A stretch of 64,000 bases of DNA. It comes from Methylococcaceae bacterium. GTDB lineage: Bacteria; Pseudomonadota; Gammaproteobacteria; Methylococcales; Methylomonadaceae. How positions within the stretch are numbered: the first letter of the stretch is position 1; every line of letters begins with the position of its first letter. The DNA is taken from positions 1-64,000 of the forward strand of contig SPJM01000342.1 of the NCBI GenBank assembly GCA_006844585.1, read 5' to 3'. The notes below the pieces were generated by a model. It searched no databases. It was not told where the DNA came from and saw only the letters and a list, made by a program, of their open reading frames with translations. This document shows positions 55,433-64,000 of the stretch, piece by piece. Both the position numbers and the translations under genes were made by a program.

Positions 55433-55725
55433 GGAAGTCGAGCGTGATCAGTCTCATGCGTAACAAATAGCAGCTTGTTTTGACGTTTTAAGGGCAGAGA
55501 CGCAGTTGCAGCGATCGGTGGAGGGAGAGAATAGCTTTTGAAGGTTACTCGCTTACATGTTTTTACAATTGAAGCTTTTATGGAAGATAGTTGAAAGCTG
55601 TATAATCAAAAAATAGGCCAATTATATTACATTGTTGAAAAAACCGAAGGTTTAGTCGTTTAGCGGGTATCATTAATTATATGGATTACCAACAAGTGAC
55701 AAGCGTAGCTCATTAGAGGCGGTTA
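55433..55725. other. non-coding stretch after the helicase-like remnant
   Basis: Stops occur in all frames and no family is recognisable. It may be further decayed sequence. No promoter or repeat is evident. Confidence 0.4.
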
Positions 55726-56799
55726 TTATTCAATTAATCCAAAATCGGTCAGTTTAAACTTGATTTCAGTTTGAATGGGTTGTAATTTGAATTCGGCCCA
55801 AACAATTTGATCCGCAACTTTTACGCAAGAAAAGCCTAACTTTTCGGACTCTACATCTAGTGTTGCACAAGCTGTGGGACTACTAGTCGTTGCCTGAACT
55901 TCTGTGACGGAAAAAGATACAGGGTCATTTTCATTAGCGGTCATGATGACAGAGTATTGCCGGTTGCCAACAATAACACAGCGAGCGAGTAATTGAGCTT
56001 CCGTAAAAACGGCGCACTCGGAACCACTGATGTTAGGTAATGGCTTTTCAGGTGCTAAGCCGACATCACCATCCCGCACGGCCCAAGCTTTGCGTTGATA
56101 TTGCAGGTTACCAAAAGCAACATTGCCATTATCGGTACGAAAGCCAAATGCATTGGAAATATTTTCTTGATGAAGGGTTCGATTCCAAAAGTACTGTTTT
56201 TGTTTCGGGTTGTCGAAAAAACCAATAAACATGCTTTCATCCTTATCATTATCAGGATTATCGATCAAACCTTTGTCCGCTTGTGTATTGCCTGAGGTGT
56301 CTTTCGAGGCTTTATTCTGAAAATTGACGTAATACATATAAGACAGCTCATGACAGGGGGAGGTAATATTTAAGCCAACATCCGTTGAACCATCAGTTTC
56401 ACGCTGCCTGTTGAAATTAACACCGTTAACCCAGCAAGCGATTTTGGGTAAGCGCCAATCATCCCAAATAACACCACGAACATTATCATAATATTCGAGA
56501 GTATCAGCCCATTTGACTGCTTGATGCCAATTCATTTTACCATCATTGGGAATGCCGTAATTATCAGGAACAACGCCGTAATTATCAGGAAGAGTGCCAT
56601 GATTATCAGGGCCAACTTCAATTTCTCCTTGCATTAGGCCATCAAAAATCGTTCCTAATCCGTAATTGGTGTCTTGCAGCCATGTAACATCCAACACATC
56701 ATCATAGATCAAACCGCCACCGCGATCATGCAGTTCTGCATTAACGCTGAAGGGTATGAGCAGTATGGTCATTCCCGAAATTATTAGGTTTGGTTTCAT
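55726..56799 (-). CDS. secreted DUF1566/Lcl_C-domain protein
   Basis: From ATG 56799 it has 357 residues with a signal peptide (about 1-21, ending VNA). A DUF1566 (Lcl_C) domain spans about 25-245: GLIYDDVLDVTWLQDTNYG, MNWHQAVKWADTL, WDDWRLPK and, near its end, AFGFRTDNG...AWAVRDGD. Between the first two blocks lies a three-copy micro-repeat PDNHG/PDNYG/PDNYG. The C-terminal ~100 residues form a separate Cys-containing beta-rich domain (SGSECAVFTEAQLLARC). Lcl_C domains occur in collagen-like adhesins such as Legionella Lcl; the function here is unknown. The track start is TTG and is rejected. Confidence 0.78.
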   Translation of the reverse strand: MKPNLIISGMTILLIPFSVNAELHDRGGGLIYDDVLDVTWLQDTNYGLGTIFDGLMQGEIEVGPDNHGTLPDNYGVVPDNYGIPNDGKMNWHQAVKWADTLEYYDNVRGVIWDDWRLPKIACWVNGVNFNRQRETDGSTDVGLNITSPCHELSYMYYVNFQNKASKDTSGNTQADKGLIDNPDNDKDESMFIGFFDNPKQKQYFWNRTLHQENISNAFGFRTDNGNVAFGNLQYQRKAWAVRDGDVGLAPEKPLPNISGSECAVFTEAQLLARCVIVGNRQYSVIMTANENDPVSFSVTEVQATTSSPTACATLDVESEKLGFSCVKVADQIVWAEFKLQPIQTEIKFKLTDFGLIE

Positions 56800-57051
56800 A
56801 TGAAGTTTTCTCAAATAGTTAAAAAATTTGTGTTCTTGAAAGCAAAAGTTAAGCCGCTGTAATTAAGCTTAGCATATCTCTTTTAATTCAGCTATTTTCG
56901 AATCTTCATTTATCGAAAGTGGCAATAGCACTTTAAAAAAATGCCAATTTTGTCATGGCAATGAGTCAGATTAAATTTGAAGTGTTAACACTTTTTCGGA
57001 CACATATTTCCTGCCAATTTTTTGATAAAGTATGGTGTAGTTCCTGCATTT

Positions 57052-57092
57052 TCAGAGTTCCCGCTGATAAAGAGGGAACTCTGATAGCCTTT

Positions 57093-57094
<2 letters not shown>
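57052..57094 (+). terminator. strong plus-strand intrinsic terminator without an assigned gene
   Basis: TCAGAGTTCCC and GGGAACTCTGA form a perfect 11-pair stem with an 11-base loop, followed on the plus strand by TAGCC and TTTTT (57090-57094). On the minus strand, the direction of purB, no U run follows. Upstream plus-strand sequence contains no credible CDS, so it may end a small RNA transcribed rightward, or act as a bidirectional element for purB. Confidence 0.5.
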
Positions 57095-58490
<1,396 letters not shown>

Positions 58491-58551
58491 TCAACGGCTT
58501 ATTTGTGCTTAGCCTAAGCGTCAAATAAGGCGTTATAAAATCAGTTTGTTG

Positions 58552-59646
58552 TTACTGGCTATTATAGCGTTTTTCAATAATGCCTCCGCCCAAACACATC
58601 TCACCGTCATAAAAAACAACGGATTGGCCGGGGGTGATAGCCCTTTGCGGTTGTTGGAATGTGACTTTGACATGGTTGTCGCCCATCGGCTCGACCGTAC
58701 AAAGTTGGTCGGGTTGTCGATAGCGGGTTTTAGCGGCGCATTGGATGGTTTCAGTAAGCGGTTGGTCATTACACCAATCCAGTTGTCCGGCTTCCAAGGC
58801 GTTATGCAGTATCAAGGGATGGTCATGACCTTGGCCTACCAGTAGTACATTGTTTTCTAAATCTTTATCAAGCACATACCACGGTTCGTCCGGGGCGTTC
58901 TTTACGCCGCCTATGCCTAATCCTTGTCTCTGTCCGAAGGTATAATACATCAAGCCGTGGTGTTGACCGATGTATTGCCCCTCAGGGGTGCGCATTTCGC
59001 CCGGTTGAGTCGGTAGGTAACGTTGTAAAAACTCTTTGAATTTGCGTTCGCCGATGAAACAAATGCCGGTGCTGTCTTTTTTGCCGCTGTTGTCGAAACC
59101 GGCTTTTTCCGCCAGTGCGCGGATTTCGAATTTATGCATGTGACCAATCGGGAATAAGGATTTAGATAAAGCTTTTTGACCCAATGCGTATAGAAAATAA
59201 CTTTGTTCCTTGCTGGGATCAAGACCTTTTAATAAATTAAATTGACCGTCTTGTTCCGCAATTCTGGCATAGTGGCCGGTGGCGATATATTCGGCGCCCA
59301 AATCCTGTAATGAATAATTCAAAAATGCTTTGAATTTAACGTGTTTATTGCAAAGAATATCGGGGTTGGGGGTGCGCCCGGCCTTAAATTCGGACAGAAA
59401 AACTTCAAAGACTTCGTCCCAATATTCAATAGAAAAATTAACGGTTTTTAAGGGTATGCCGAGTTTATCGCACACTTGCTGGGCGTCCGCCAGGTCTTCC
59501 ATCGCTGTGCAATATTCAGTGCCGTCATCTTCTTCCCAGTTTTTCATAAACAAACCGGTGACGTGATGACCTTGTTCCAACAGTTTCAAGGCAGTTACCG
59601 AGGAATCAACGCCGCCGGACATGCCGACAATAATGTTTTTACTCAT
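58552..59646 (-). CDS. mnmA: tRNA-specific 2-thiouridylase
   Basis: MnmA inserts sulfur at U34 of tRNA Glu, Gln and Lys using sulfur relayed from IscS/Tus. The 364-residue PP-loop enzyme has [14 protein letters not shown] (about 7-20), the catalytic Cys in [12 protein letters not shown] (about 99-110) and the second Cys in [11 protein letters not shown]. The length matches E. coli (368). It precedes purB on the same strand and follows nudJ after eight bases, as in E. coli. Confidence 0.97.
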   Translation of the reverse strand: MSKNIIVGMSGGVDSSVTALKLLEQGHHVTGLFMKNWEEDDGTEYCTAMEDLADAQQVCDKLGIPLKTVNFSIEYWDEVFEVFLSEFKAGRTPNPDILCNKHVKFKAFLNYSLQDLGAEYIATGHYARIAEQDGQFNLLKGLDPSKEQSYFLYALGQKALSKSLFPIGHMHKFEIRALAEKAGFDNSGKKDSTGICFIGERKFKEFLQRYLPTQPGEMRTPEGQYIGQHHGLMYYTFGQRQGLGIGGVKNAPDEPWYVLDKDLENNVLLVGQGHDHPLILHNALEAGQLDWCNDQPLTETIQCAAKTRYRQPDQLCTVEPMGDNHVKVTFQQPQRAITPGQSVVFYDGEMCLGGGIIEKRYNSQ

Positions 59647-59654
59647 GAATCAAA

Positions 59655-60101
59655 CTATATTAATGACTTTAATATCGATAGGGGGTAGGTTTTGTTGTTT
59701 AAATAATCATCAACAACCTCTAAAACCAAAGGACTGCGTAGTTTATCGCTACGCTGAGCAATTTGATCCCGGGTTAGCCAATGTGTCGCGATGATGCCGT
59801 CATCAAGCGCTAGCTCAGGCCGGTGGGAATGAACCTGACCGCAAAATGAAAATCTTAGAAAGGTCGGGTATTCAGGCGACTTTTTCCACAGTTGTATTCC
59901 AACTAAATGTTCCGGTTCAAATTGCCAGGCGGTTTCTTCCAATACTTCTCGCTTTACCGCATTAATGATATCTTCATTCTCTTCCAGGTGACCGGCGGGT
60001 TGGTTAAAGGCCAGCCCGGATGTGGTTTGTTCTTCAACCAGTAAAAAACGGCTATCCTTTTCAATTACAGCTGCGACGGTTACATGTGGTTTCCAAACCA
60101 T
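59655..60101 (-). CDS. nudJ: NudJ-like Nudix phosphohydrolase
   Basis: NudJ is a Nudix hydrolase active on nucleoside and thiamin pyrophosphates. The 148-residue protein has a complete Nudix box, GHLEENEDIINAVKREVLEETAW (about 37-59; Gx5Ex7REVxEE), preceded by FNQPAG, and starts VWKPHVTVAAVIEKD as in YmfB/NudJ. The length matches E. coli (153). Its position directly upstream of mnmA is conserved, which supports the specific name. Confidence 0.92.
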   Translation of the reverse strand: MVWKPHVTVAAVIEKDSRFLLVEEQTTSGLAFNQPAGHLEENEDIINAVKREVLEETAWQFEPEHLVGIQLWKKSPEYPTFLRFSFCGQVHSHRPELALDDGIIATHWLTRDQIAQRSDKLRSPLVLEVVDDYLNNKTYPLSILKSLI

Positions 60102-60255
60102 GTTGAAGCTCCGGAAAAAAACAATCAGAAAATGGGTGCAGTCAAGAGCAACATGATGAACTGTTTAGCGCTGTCATGATCTCTATTGATGAGGTTTTTG
60201 CGGGTTAAGTTAGATTGTTATTTTACAAGAAACTGTTTTTTAATGTTTGTAAAGA

Positions 60256-60284
60256 TTGAAATTTTTATTTGAAAGCACTATGTT
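60256..60284 (+). promoter_or_regulatory. sigma70 promoter of clpS-clpA
   Basis: TTGAAA, a 17-base spacer and TATGTT lie 31 bases before the clpS start codon, giving a predicted transcription start about 24 bases upstream of the ATG. It is the best -35/-10 pair in the 213-base gap between divergent nudJ and clpS. Confidence 0.6.
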
Positions 60285-60314
60285 ATCAATATCTTTAAAG
60301 CATTCTAAGTAAAA

Positions 60315-60632
60315 ATGTCTGACCCAAGCAAAGAACATGAAGGCGATTTGGCGGTGCAAGAGGCCGAGCCTTTATTAAAGCGGCCGCCTTTGTACAAGGT
60401 GATGCTGCTGAACGATGATTTTACCCCTATGGATTTTGTGGTGGAAATTTTGACGAATTACTTCAATATGTCGGAAGAAAGAGCGACACAAGTGATGTTG
60501 CAAGTTCATACGCAAGGTGTGGGAATTTGTGGAACCTATACCAAAGATGTGGCGGAAACAAAAGTTTATATCGTGAATGAATACTCACGCGAAAAACATC
60601 ACCCATTAATGTGTACGATGGAAGAGGCCTGA
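60315..60632 (+). CDS. clpS: ClpA adaptor protein ClpS
   Basis: ClpS delivers N-degron substrates to ClpAP. The 105-residue protein has a flexible N-terminal tail (about 1-25) and a core with [23 protein letters not shown] (about 25-47, containing the N-end residue pocket), the [20 protein letters not shown] segment and the C-terminal [10 protein letters not shown]. The length matches E. coli (106). clpA follows after ten bases, so the two are cotranscribed. Confidence 0.97.
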   Translation: MSDPSKEHEGDLAVQEAEPLLKRPPLYKVMLLNDDFTPMDFVVEILTNYFNMSEERATQVMLQVHTQGVGICGTYTKDVAETKVYIVNEYSREKHHPLMCTMEEA

Positions 60633-60642
60633 GAGGTTTATT

Positions 60643-62922
60643 ATGTTAAGCAAACAGTTGGAAGTCACCTTAAACAATGCGTTTACCACCGCGCATAGCA
60701 AACGTCATGAGTTTATTACGGTTGAGCATTTACTGCTGGCGTTGCTCGATGACAAATCCGCTTCGCCGGTGTTGAAAGCGTGTGGCTGTAATATCAATGC
60801 CCTAAGAGGAGAATTGTCTCAATTCATTGACGAGACAATTTCTTTGATTCCGGAAGGCATACACCGGGAAACCCAGCCTACTTTGGGATTTCAGCGTGTA
60901 TTGCAGCGCGCGGTCTTTCATGTTCAGGCTTCTGATAAAAAAGAAGTGACCGGCGCTAATTTGTTCGTTGCCTTGTTTAGCGAACAAGATTCACATGCTG
61001 TTTTCTTGCTGAATAAACAAAATATCACCCGGTTGGATGTTGTTAATTATCTGGCGCATGGGGTGACCAAGCTGGATGAAGCAAAATCTAAAGATGAAGG
61101 CGGACAAAGCGTTGCCCCGGAAGCAAACGAAACCGAAAGCGGCGCCAGTCCATTGGAAAAGTATGCGACCAATCTGAATGAAGAGGCGGCGATCGGTAAT
61201 ATTGATCCGTTAATCGGGCGTGATGACGAGCTGGAGCGCACCATTCAAATTCTTTGTCGGCGGCGCAAAAATAATCCGTTATTAGTCGGCGAGTCCGGGG
61301 TTGGAAAAACCGCTATTGCCGAAGGCTTGGCGAAAAAAATTGTTGAAGAAGATGTGCCTGAAGTATTGCACGATAATGTGATTTATTCGCTGGATTTGGG
61401 CGCATTAGTGGCGGGGACGAAATATCGAGGCGATTTTGAAAAGCGTTTGAAAGCGTTGGTCAATCAATTAAAAAAAGAGCCGAATTCGGTTTTGTTCATT
61501 GATGAAATCCATACTATTATCGGCGCTGGTTCGGCTTCCGGCGGGGTGATGGATGCTTCCAATCTGATTAAGCCGGTATTAGCTTCCGGCCAATTGCGCT
61601 GCATCGGTTCGACTACCTTTCAAGAATATCGCGGCATTTTTGAAAAAGACCACGCCTTAGCGCGCAGGTTTCAAAAAATTGATGTGGAAGAGTCCAGTAT
61701 TGAAGATTCCATTCAGATCCTCAAAGGCTTGAAATCGCGTTTTGAAGAGCATCACGACTTGAAGTATACTTCTGAGGCTTTACGCTTGGCCGTTGAATTA
61801 TCATCGCGGTTTATCAATGACCGGCATTTGCCGGATAAAGCGATTGATGTTATTGATGAGGCAGGGGCAAGGCAGCGTCTATTCACGGAAGAAAATCGCA
61901 AAGAAACCATCGACAGTTCCGAAATCGAAGAAATTGTCGCGAAAATCGCCAGAGTGCCCGTAAAATCGGTTTCATCCAGCGATAAAGAAAAACTGAATAA
62001 TCTTGAAAAGAATTTGAAAATGCTGGTTTTCGGGCAGGATGAGGCGATTTCCGAATTGGCGACCGCGATTAAACTATCCCGAGCGGGATTACGGGATGCT
62101 AGCAAAACCATCGGTTCGTTTTTGTTTGCAGGACCCACCGGTGTCGGGAAAACCGAAGTGACCCGTCAGCTTGCCAAAGTATTGGGAATAGAGCTGATAC
62201 GTTTCGACATGTCTGAATATATGGAAGCGCATACTGTTTCCCGTTTAATCGGCGCGCCTCCCGGTTATGTCGGTTATGACCAAGGCGGTTTGCTAACGGA
62301 AGCGGTAACCAAAAATCCGCATGCGGTTTTGTTATTGGATGAATTGGAAAAAGCTCACCCGGATGTGTTTAATCTATTGTTGCAAGTAATGGATCACGGC
62401 ACATTAACGGATAATAACGGTCGTAAAGCGGATTTTCGCAATATTGTTTTAATAATGACCACCAATGCGGGGGCGGAAGAAGGTAGCCGGGCTTCAATCG
62501 GCTTTACTACTCAGGATCACACCAGCGATAGCATGAAAGTGATTGAGAAGGGCTTCTCGCCGGAATTCAGAAATCGCTTGGATGCGATTGTGCAATTCAA
62601 ACCTTTGGATATTGCTATCGTCGGCAGTGTGGTTGATAAATTTATTTTCGAGCTCGAAGCGGTATTGGCCGAGAAAAATGTCACTTTGATATTGGAATCC
62701 GACGCCAGACTGTGGTTGGCGGAACATGGATGTGATCCGAAAATGGGAGCCAGGCCGATGGCGCGATTGATTCAGGAAAAAATTAAGAAGCCGCTGGCTA
62801 ATGATTTATTATTCGGAAAACTGGTGAATGGCGGCCATGTGCGAGTATCGGTTGAAAATGATGAGCTTGCTTTTTATATAGAAGGTAAGCAATTAATCGT
62901 AACGGATAATCAGGCGCTGTAA
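60643..62922 (+). CDS. clpA: ATP-dependent Clp protease ATPase subunit ClpA
   Basis: ClpA is the unfoldase of ClpAP. The 759-residue protein has an N-domain that binds ClpS (about 1-145), AAA-1 with Walker [14 protein letters not shown] (about 217-229) and [15 protein letters not shown], and AAA-2 with [10 protein letters not shown] (about 499-508) and [14 protein letters not shown]. There is no ClpB-type coiled-coil middle domain. The ClpP-docking loop reads [10 protein letters not shown] (IGF, where E. coli ClpA has IGL). The length matches E. coli (758). Confidence 0.97.
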   Translation: MLSKQLEVTLNNAFTTAHSKRHEFITVEHLLLALLDDKSASPVLKACGCNINALRGELSQFIDETISLIPEGIHRETQPTLGFQRVLQRAVFHVQASDKKEVTGANLFVALFSEQDSHAVFLLNKQNITRLDVVNYLAHGVTKLDEAKSKDEGGQSVAPEANETESGASPLEKYATNLNEEAAIGNIDPLIGRDDELERTIQILCRRRKNNPLLVGESGVGKTAIAEGLAKKIVEEDVPEVLHDNVIYSLDLGALVAGTKYRGDFEKRLKALVNQLKKEPNSVLFIDEIHTIIGAGSASGGVMDASNLIKPVLASGQLRCIGSTTFQEYRGIFEKDHALARRFQKIDVEESSIEDSIQILKGLKSRFEEHHDLKYTSEALRLAVELSSRFINDRHLPDKAIDVIDEAGARQRLFTEENRKETIDSSEIEEIVAKIARVPVKSVSSSDKEKLNNLEKNLKMLVFGQDEAISELATAIKLSRAGLRDASKTIGSFLFAGPTGVGKTEVTRQLAKVLGIELIRFDMSEYMEAHTVSRLIGAPPGYVGYDQGGLLTEAVTKNPHAVLLLDELEKAHPDVFNLLLQVMDHGTLTDNNGRKADFRNIVLIMTTNAGAEEGSRASIGFTTQDHTSDSMKVIEKGFSPEFRNRLDAIVQFKPLDIAIVGSVVDKFIFELEAVLAEKNVTLILESDARLWLAEHGCDPKMGARPMARLIQEKIKKPLANDLLFGKLVNGGHVRVSVENDELAFYIEGKQLIVTDNQAL

Positions 62923-62954
62923 GCGCCTTCCCGCTTCCAGGACGGAAACGGGAA
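62913..62954. terminator. tandem hairpins between convergent clpA and infA
   Basis: GGCGCT-GTA-AGCGCC (62913-62927) spans the clpA stop. It is followed by a longer stem, TTCCCG.TTCC with GGAA.CGGGAA (62928-62954), which ends at the infA stop. No clear U run is present on either strand, so the efficiency as an intrinsic terminator is uncertain; 3' end protection is the alternative. Confidence 0.45.
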
Positions 62955-63173
62955 TCAACGCATGCGAAAGGTGATGCGACCTTTGGTTAAATCGTAAGGC
63001 GTCATTTCAACTTTGACTTTGTCGCCGGTCAGAATTCTAATGTAATGCTTGCGCATTTTGCCTGAAATATGCGCGGTAACGATGTGACCGTTTTCCAGCT
63101 CCACTCTAAACATGGTATTCGGGAGAGTGTCGATCACTTTACCATCCATTTCAATTTGATCTTCTTTTGCCAT
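62955..63173 (-). CDS. infA: translation initiation factor IF-1
   Basis: IF-1 is a 72-residue single S1/OB-fold protein that binds the ribosomal A site during initiation. The sequence follows the family throughout: [45 protein letters not shown], and the C-terminal GRITFRMR. The length equals E. coli IF-1. It is convergent with clpA, as in E. coli, where infA also neighbours the clp genes. Confidence 0.98.
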   Translation of the reverse strand: MAKEDQIEMDGKVIDTLPNTMFRVELENGHIVTAHISGKMRKHYIRILTGDKVKVEMTPYDLTKGRITFRMR

Positions 63174-63287
63174 TATCTTACCTAACTATGTTATAAAACC
63201 GCTTATGATAGCATAGTCGTATTGAAATGAAAAATTCCAGCCGCTGAGAAACGCCATTAATTAGCTAAGCTACAATAAACAGATTGT

Positions 63288-63854
63288 TTATGCCCGAGAC
63301 ATAAATTTTCCAGTCTCCGAATTAACTTTAATCGTTTCCCCTGATTCGATATATTCAGGCACTTGAATTTCCAGGCCGGTTGATAATTTGGCCGGTTTGG
63401 TGCGGTTGGTGGCGCTGGCGCCTTTCATAGCCGGCGGCGTTTCGATAATATCCAGAGTAATGGCGGTCGGCAGTTCAATGCCTAATGCCGCATCATCCAA
63501 CAATAACATTATGATGTTTTCCAGCCCTTCTGTTAGATAAGGAATTTGTCCTTCCAGTTCATCGCTGTTCAGGCTGTATTGGTCATAAGTCTCCACATTC
63601 ATGAAATGGTAATGGTCGCCGTCTTGGTAAGAATATTGAACCATCACTCGCGAGCAATCCGCTTCTTTTAGGAAATCATCGCCTTTATAGGATTCTTCCA
63701 GCTTCTGCTTGGTTTTCATGTGGGCGAAGCGAATTTTATATAATGTCGATGCGCCTCTGGAGGTGGGGTTTCTGACTTCTATGGTCTTAACAGCATACGG
63801 TTCGCCGTTAATCTCGACAGCGGAGCCTTGTTTTAATTCACTGGCTTTAGGCAC
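63288..63854 (-). CDS. efpL: elongation factor P-like protein EfpL (YeiP)
   Basis: This is a 188-residue EF-P paralogue that relieves ribosome stalling. It has the KOW-like domain I with the longer YeiP-type loop VRNPTSRGASTLYKIRF (about 28-44), where canonical EF-P carries the modified Lys, then two OB domains and the signature ITLDIIETPPAMKGASATNRTKPA (about 132-155). The loop PTSRGAST is the EfpL form (E. coli YeiP PTARGAAT), so it is EfpL and not EF-P. It is separated from infA by 114 bases. Confidence 0.94.
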   Translation of the reverse strand: MPKASELKQGSAVEINGEPYAVKTIEVRNPTSRGASTLYKIRFAHMKTKQKLEESYKGDDFLKEADCSRVMVQYSYQDGDHYHFMNVETYDQYSLNSDELEGQIPYLTEGLENIIMLLLDDAALGIELPTAITLDIIETPPAMKGASATNRTKPAKLSTGLEIQVPEYIESGETIKVNSETGKFMSRA

Positions 63855-63908
63855 GTTGGTTTCCCTTCATCGGTTTAAAAGGGAGATATTATAAGAGATT
63901 TTGGCGGC

Positions 63909-64000
63909 TCAGGAAATCAGACGCCATTGATTGTCGATATAACCGTAAAGCGGTTGGTATTGATTCTTATAGCTCATTTTTGAACAGTTTTTAATCCAGT
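63909..64000 (-). CDS. 3' end of a gene cut by the right window edge
   Basis: An open minus-strand frame enters from the edge and reads WIKNCSKMSYKNQYQPLYGYIDNQWRLIS before TGA at 63911-63909. It has no start in the window and is too short to identify. It would lie 54 bases upstream of efpL on the same strand. It could be the C terminus of a larger protein or a chance frame. Confidence 0.35.
   Translation of the reverse strand, partial: WIKNCSKMSYKNQYQPLYGYIDNQWRLIS

Overview
The window reads as chromosomal DNA of a gammaproteobacterium, most likely a methylotroph or methanotroph of the Methylococcales type. Gene order follows the gammaproteobacterial pattern in several blocks: the dcw cluster, hemA-prfA-prmC opposite lolB-ispE-prs, purB-mnmA-nudJ, and clpS-clpA-infA. 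The complete fhcB-fhcA-fhcD-fhcC operon encodes the formyltransferase/hydrolase complex of tetrahydromethanopterin-linked formaldehyde oxidation, which points to C1 metabolism. The taxonomic call is inference. No rRNA and no methane monooxygenase is present.

Layout. 1-4.2 kb: a truncated glycine-zipper lipoprotein, a YbbA/YbbP ABC exporter pair, and a divergent TesA-like lipase whose start codon overlaps that of ybbA. 4.2-21.8 kb: an unbroken division and cell-wall cluster, mraZ-rsmH-ftsL-ftsI-murE-murF-mraY-ftsW-murG-murC-murB-ddl-ftsQ-ftsA-ftsZ-lpxC. It has a good sigma70 promoter and a TGG repeat array that looks like a MraZ operator. 21.8-25.1 kb: a zinc metallopeptidase, a YfcH-like epimerase, a Uma2-type nuclease and a DUF2797 protein. 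25.2-29.9 kb is the accessory region: a foldback repeat element, an ammonium-transporter/chemoreceptor fusion (891 aa), and a secreted collagen-like protein ending in a C-type lectin-like domain.

30-36.3 kb: purC, djlA, a tungstate-type ABC permease/ATPase pair, an LpxH-like phosphoesterase, a TVP38-family membrane protein preceded by a second copy of the foldback element, a small membrane protein and a diheme cytochrome c. 36.7-43 kb: the fhc operon followed closely by a SulP anion transporter. 43.4-45.6 kb: a sigma54-type activator with an altered GAFTGA loop, and an HDOD protein. 45.7-55 kb: a JAMM protease, prmC, prfA and hemA on the minus strand, opposite a TPR lipoprotein, lolB, ispE, tRNA-Gln, prs, rplY and pth. 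55-57 kb: a decayed helicase-like remnant and a secreted DUF1566/Lcl_C protein. 57-64 kb: purB, mnmA, nudJ, clpS, clpA, infA, efpL and the 3' end of one more gene.

Most of the window is core housekeeping sequence. The items that deserve a second look are the Amt-MCP fusion, the collectin-like collagen/lectin protein, the two foldback elements whose central hairpin shows compensatory base changes, the MraZ operator/promoter overlap, and an orphan plus-strand terminator near purB. Where the ORF track starts at an upstream TTG or other codon, I moved the start when a better codon or Shine-Dalgarno (SD) sequence was visible. All functions are assigned by reading the proteins, without database searches.
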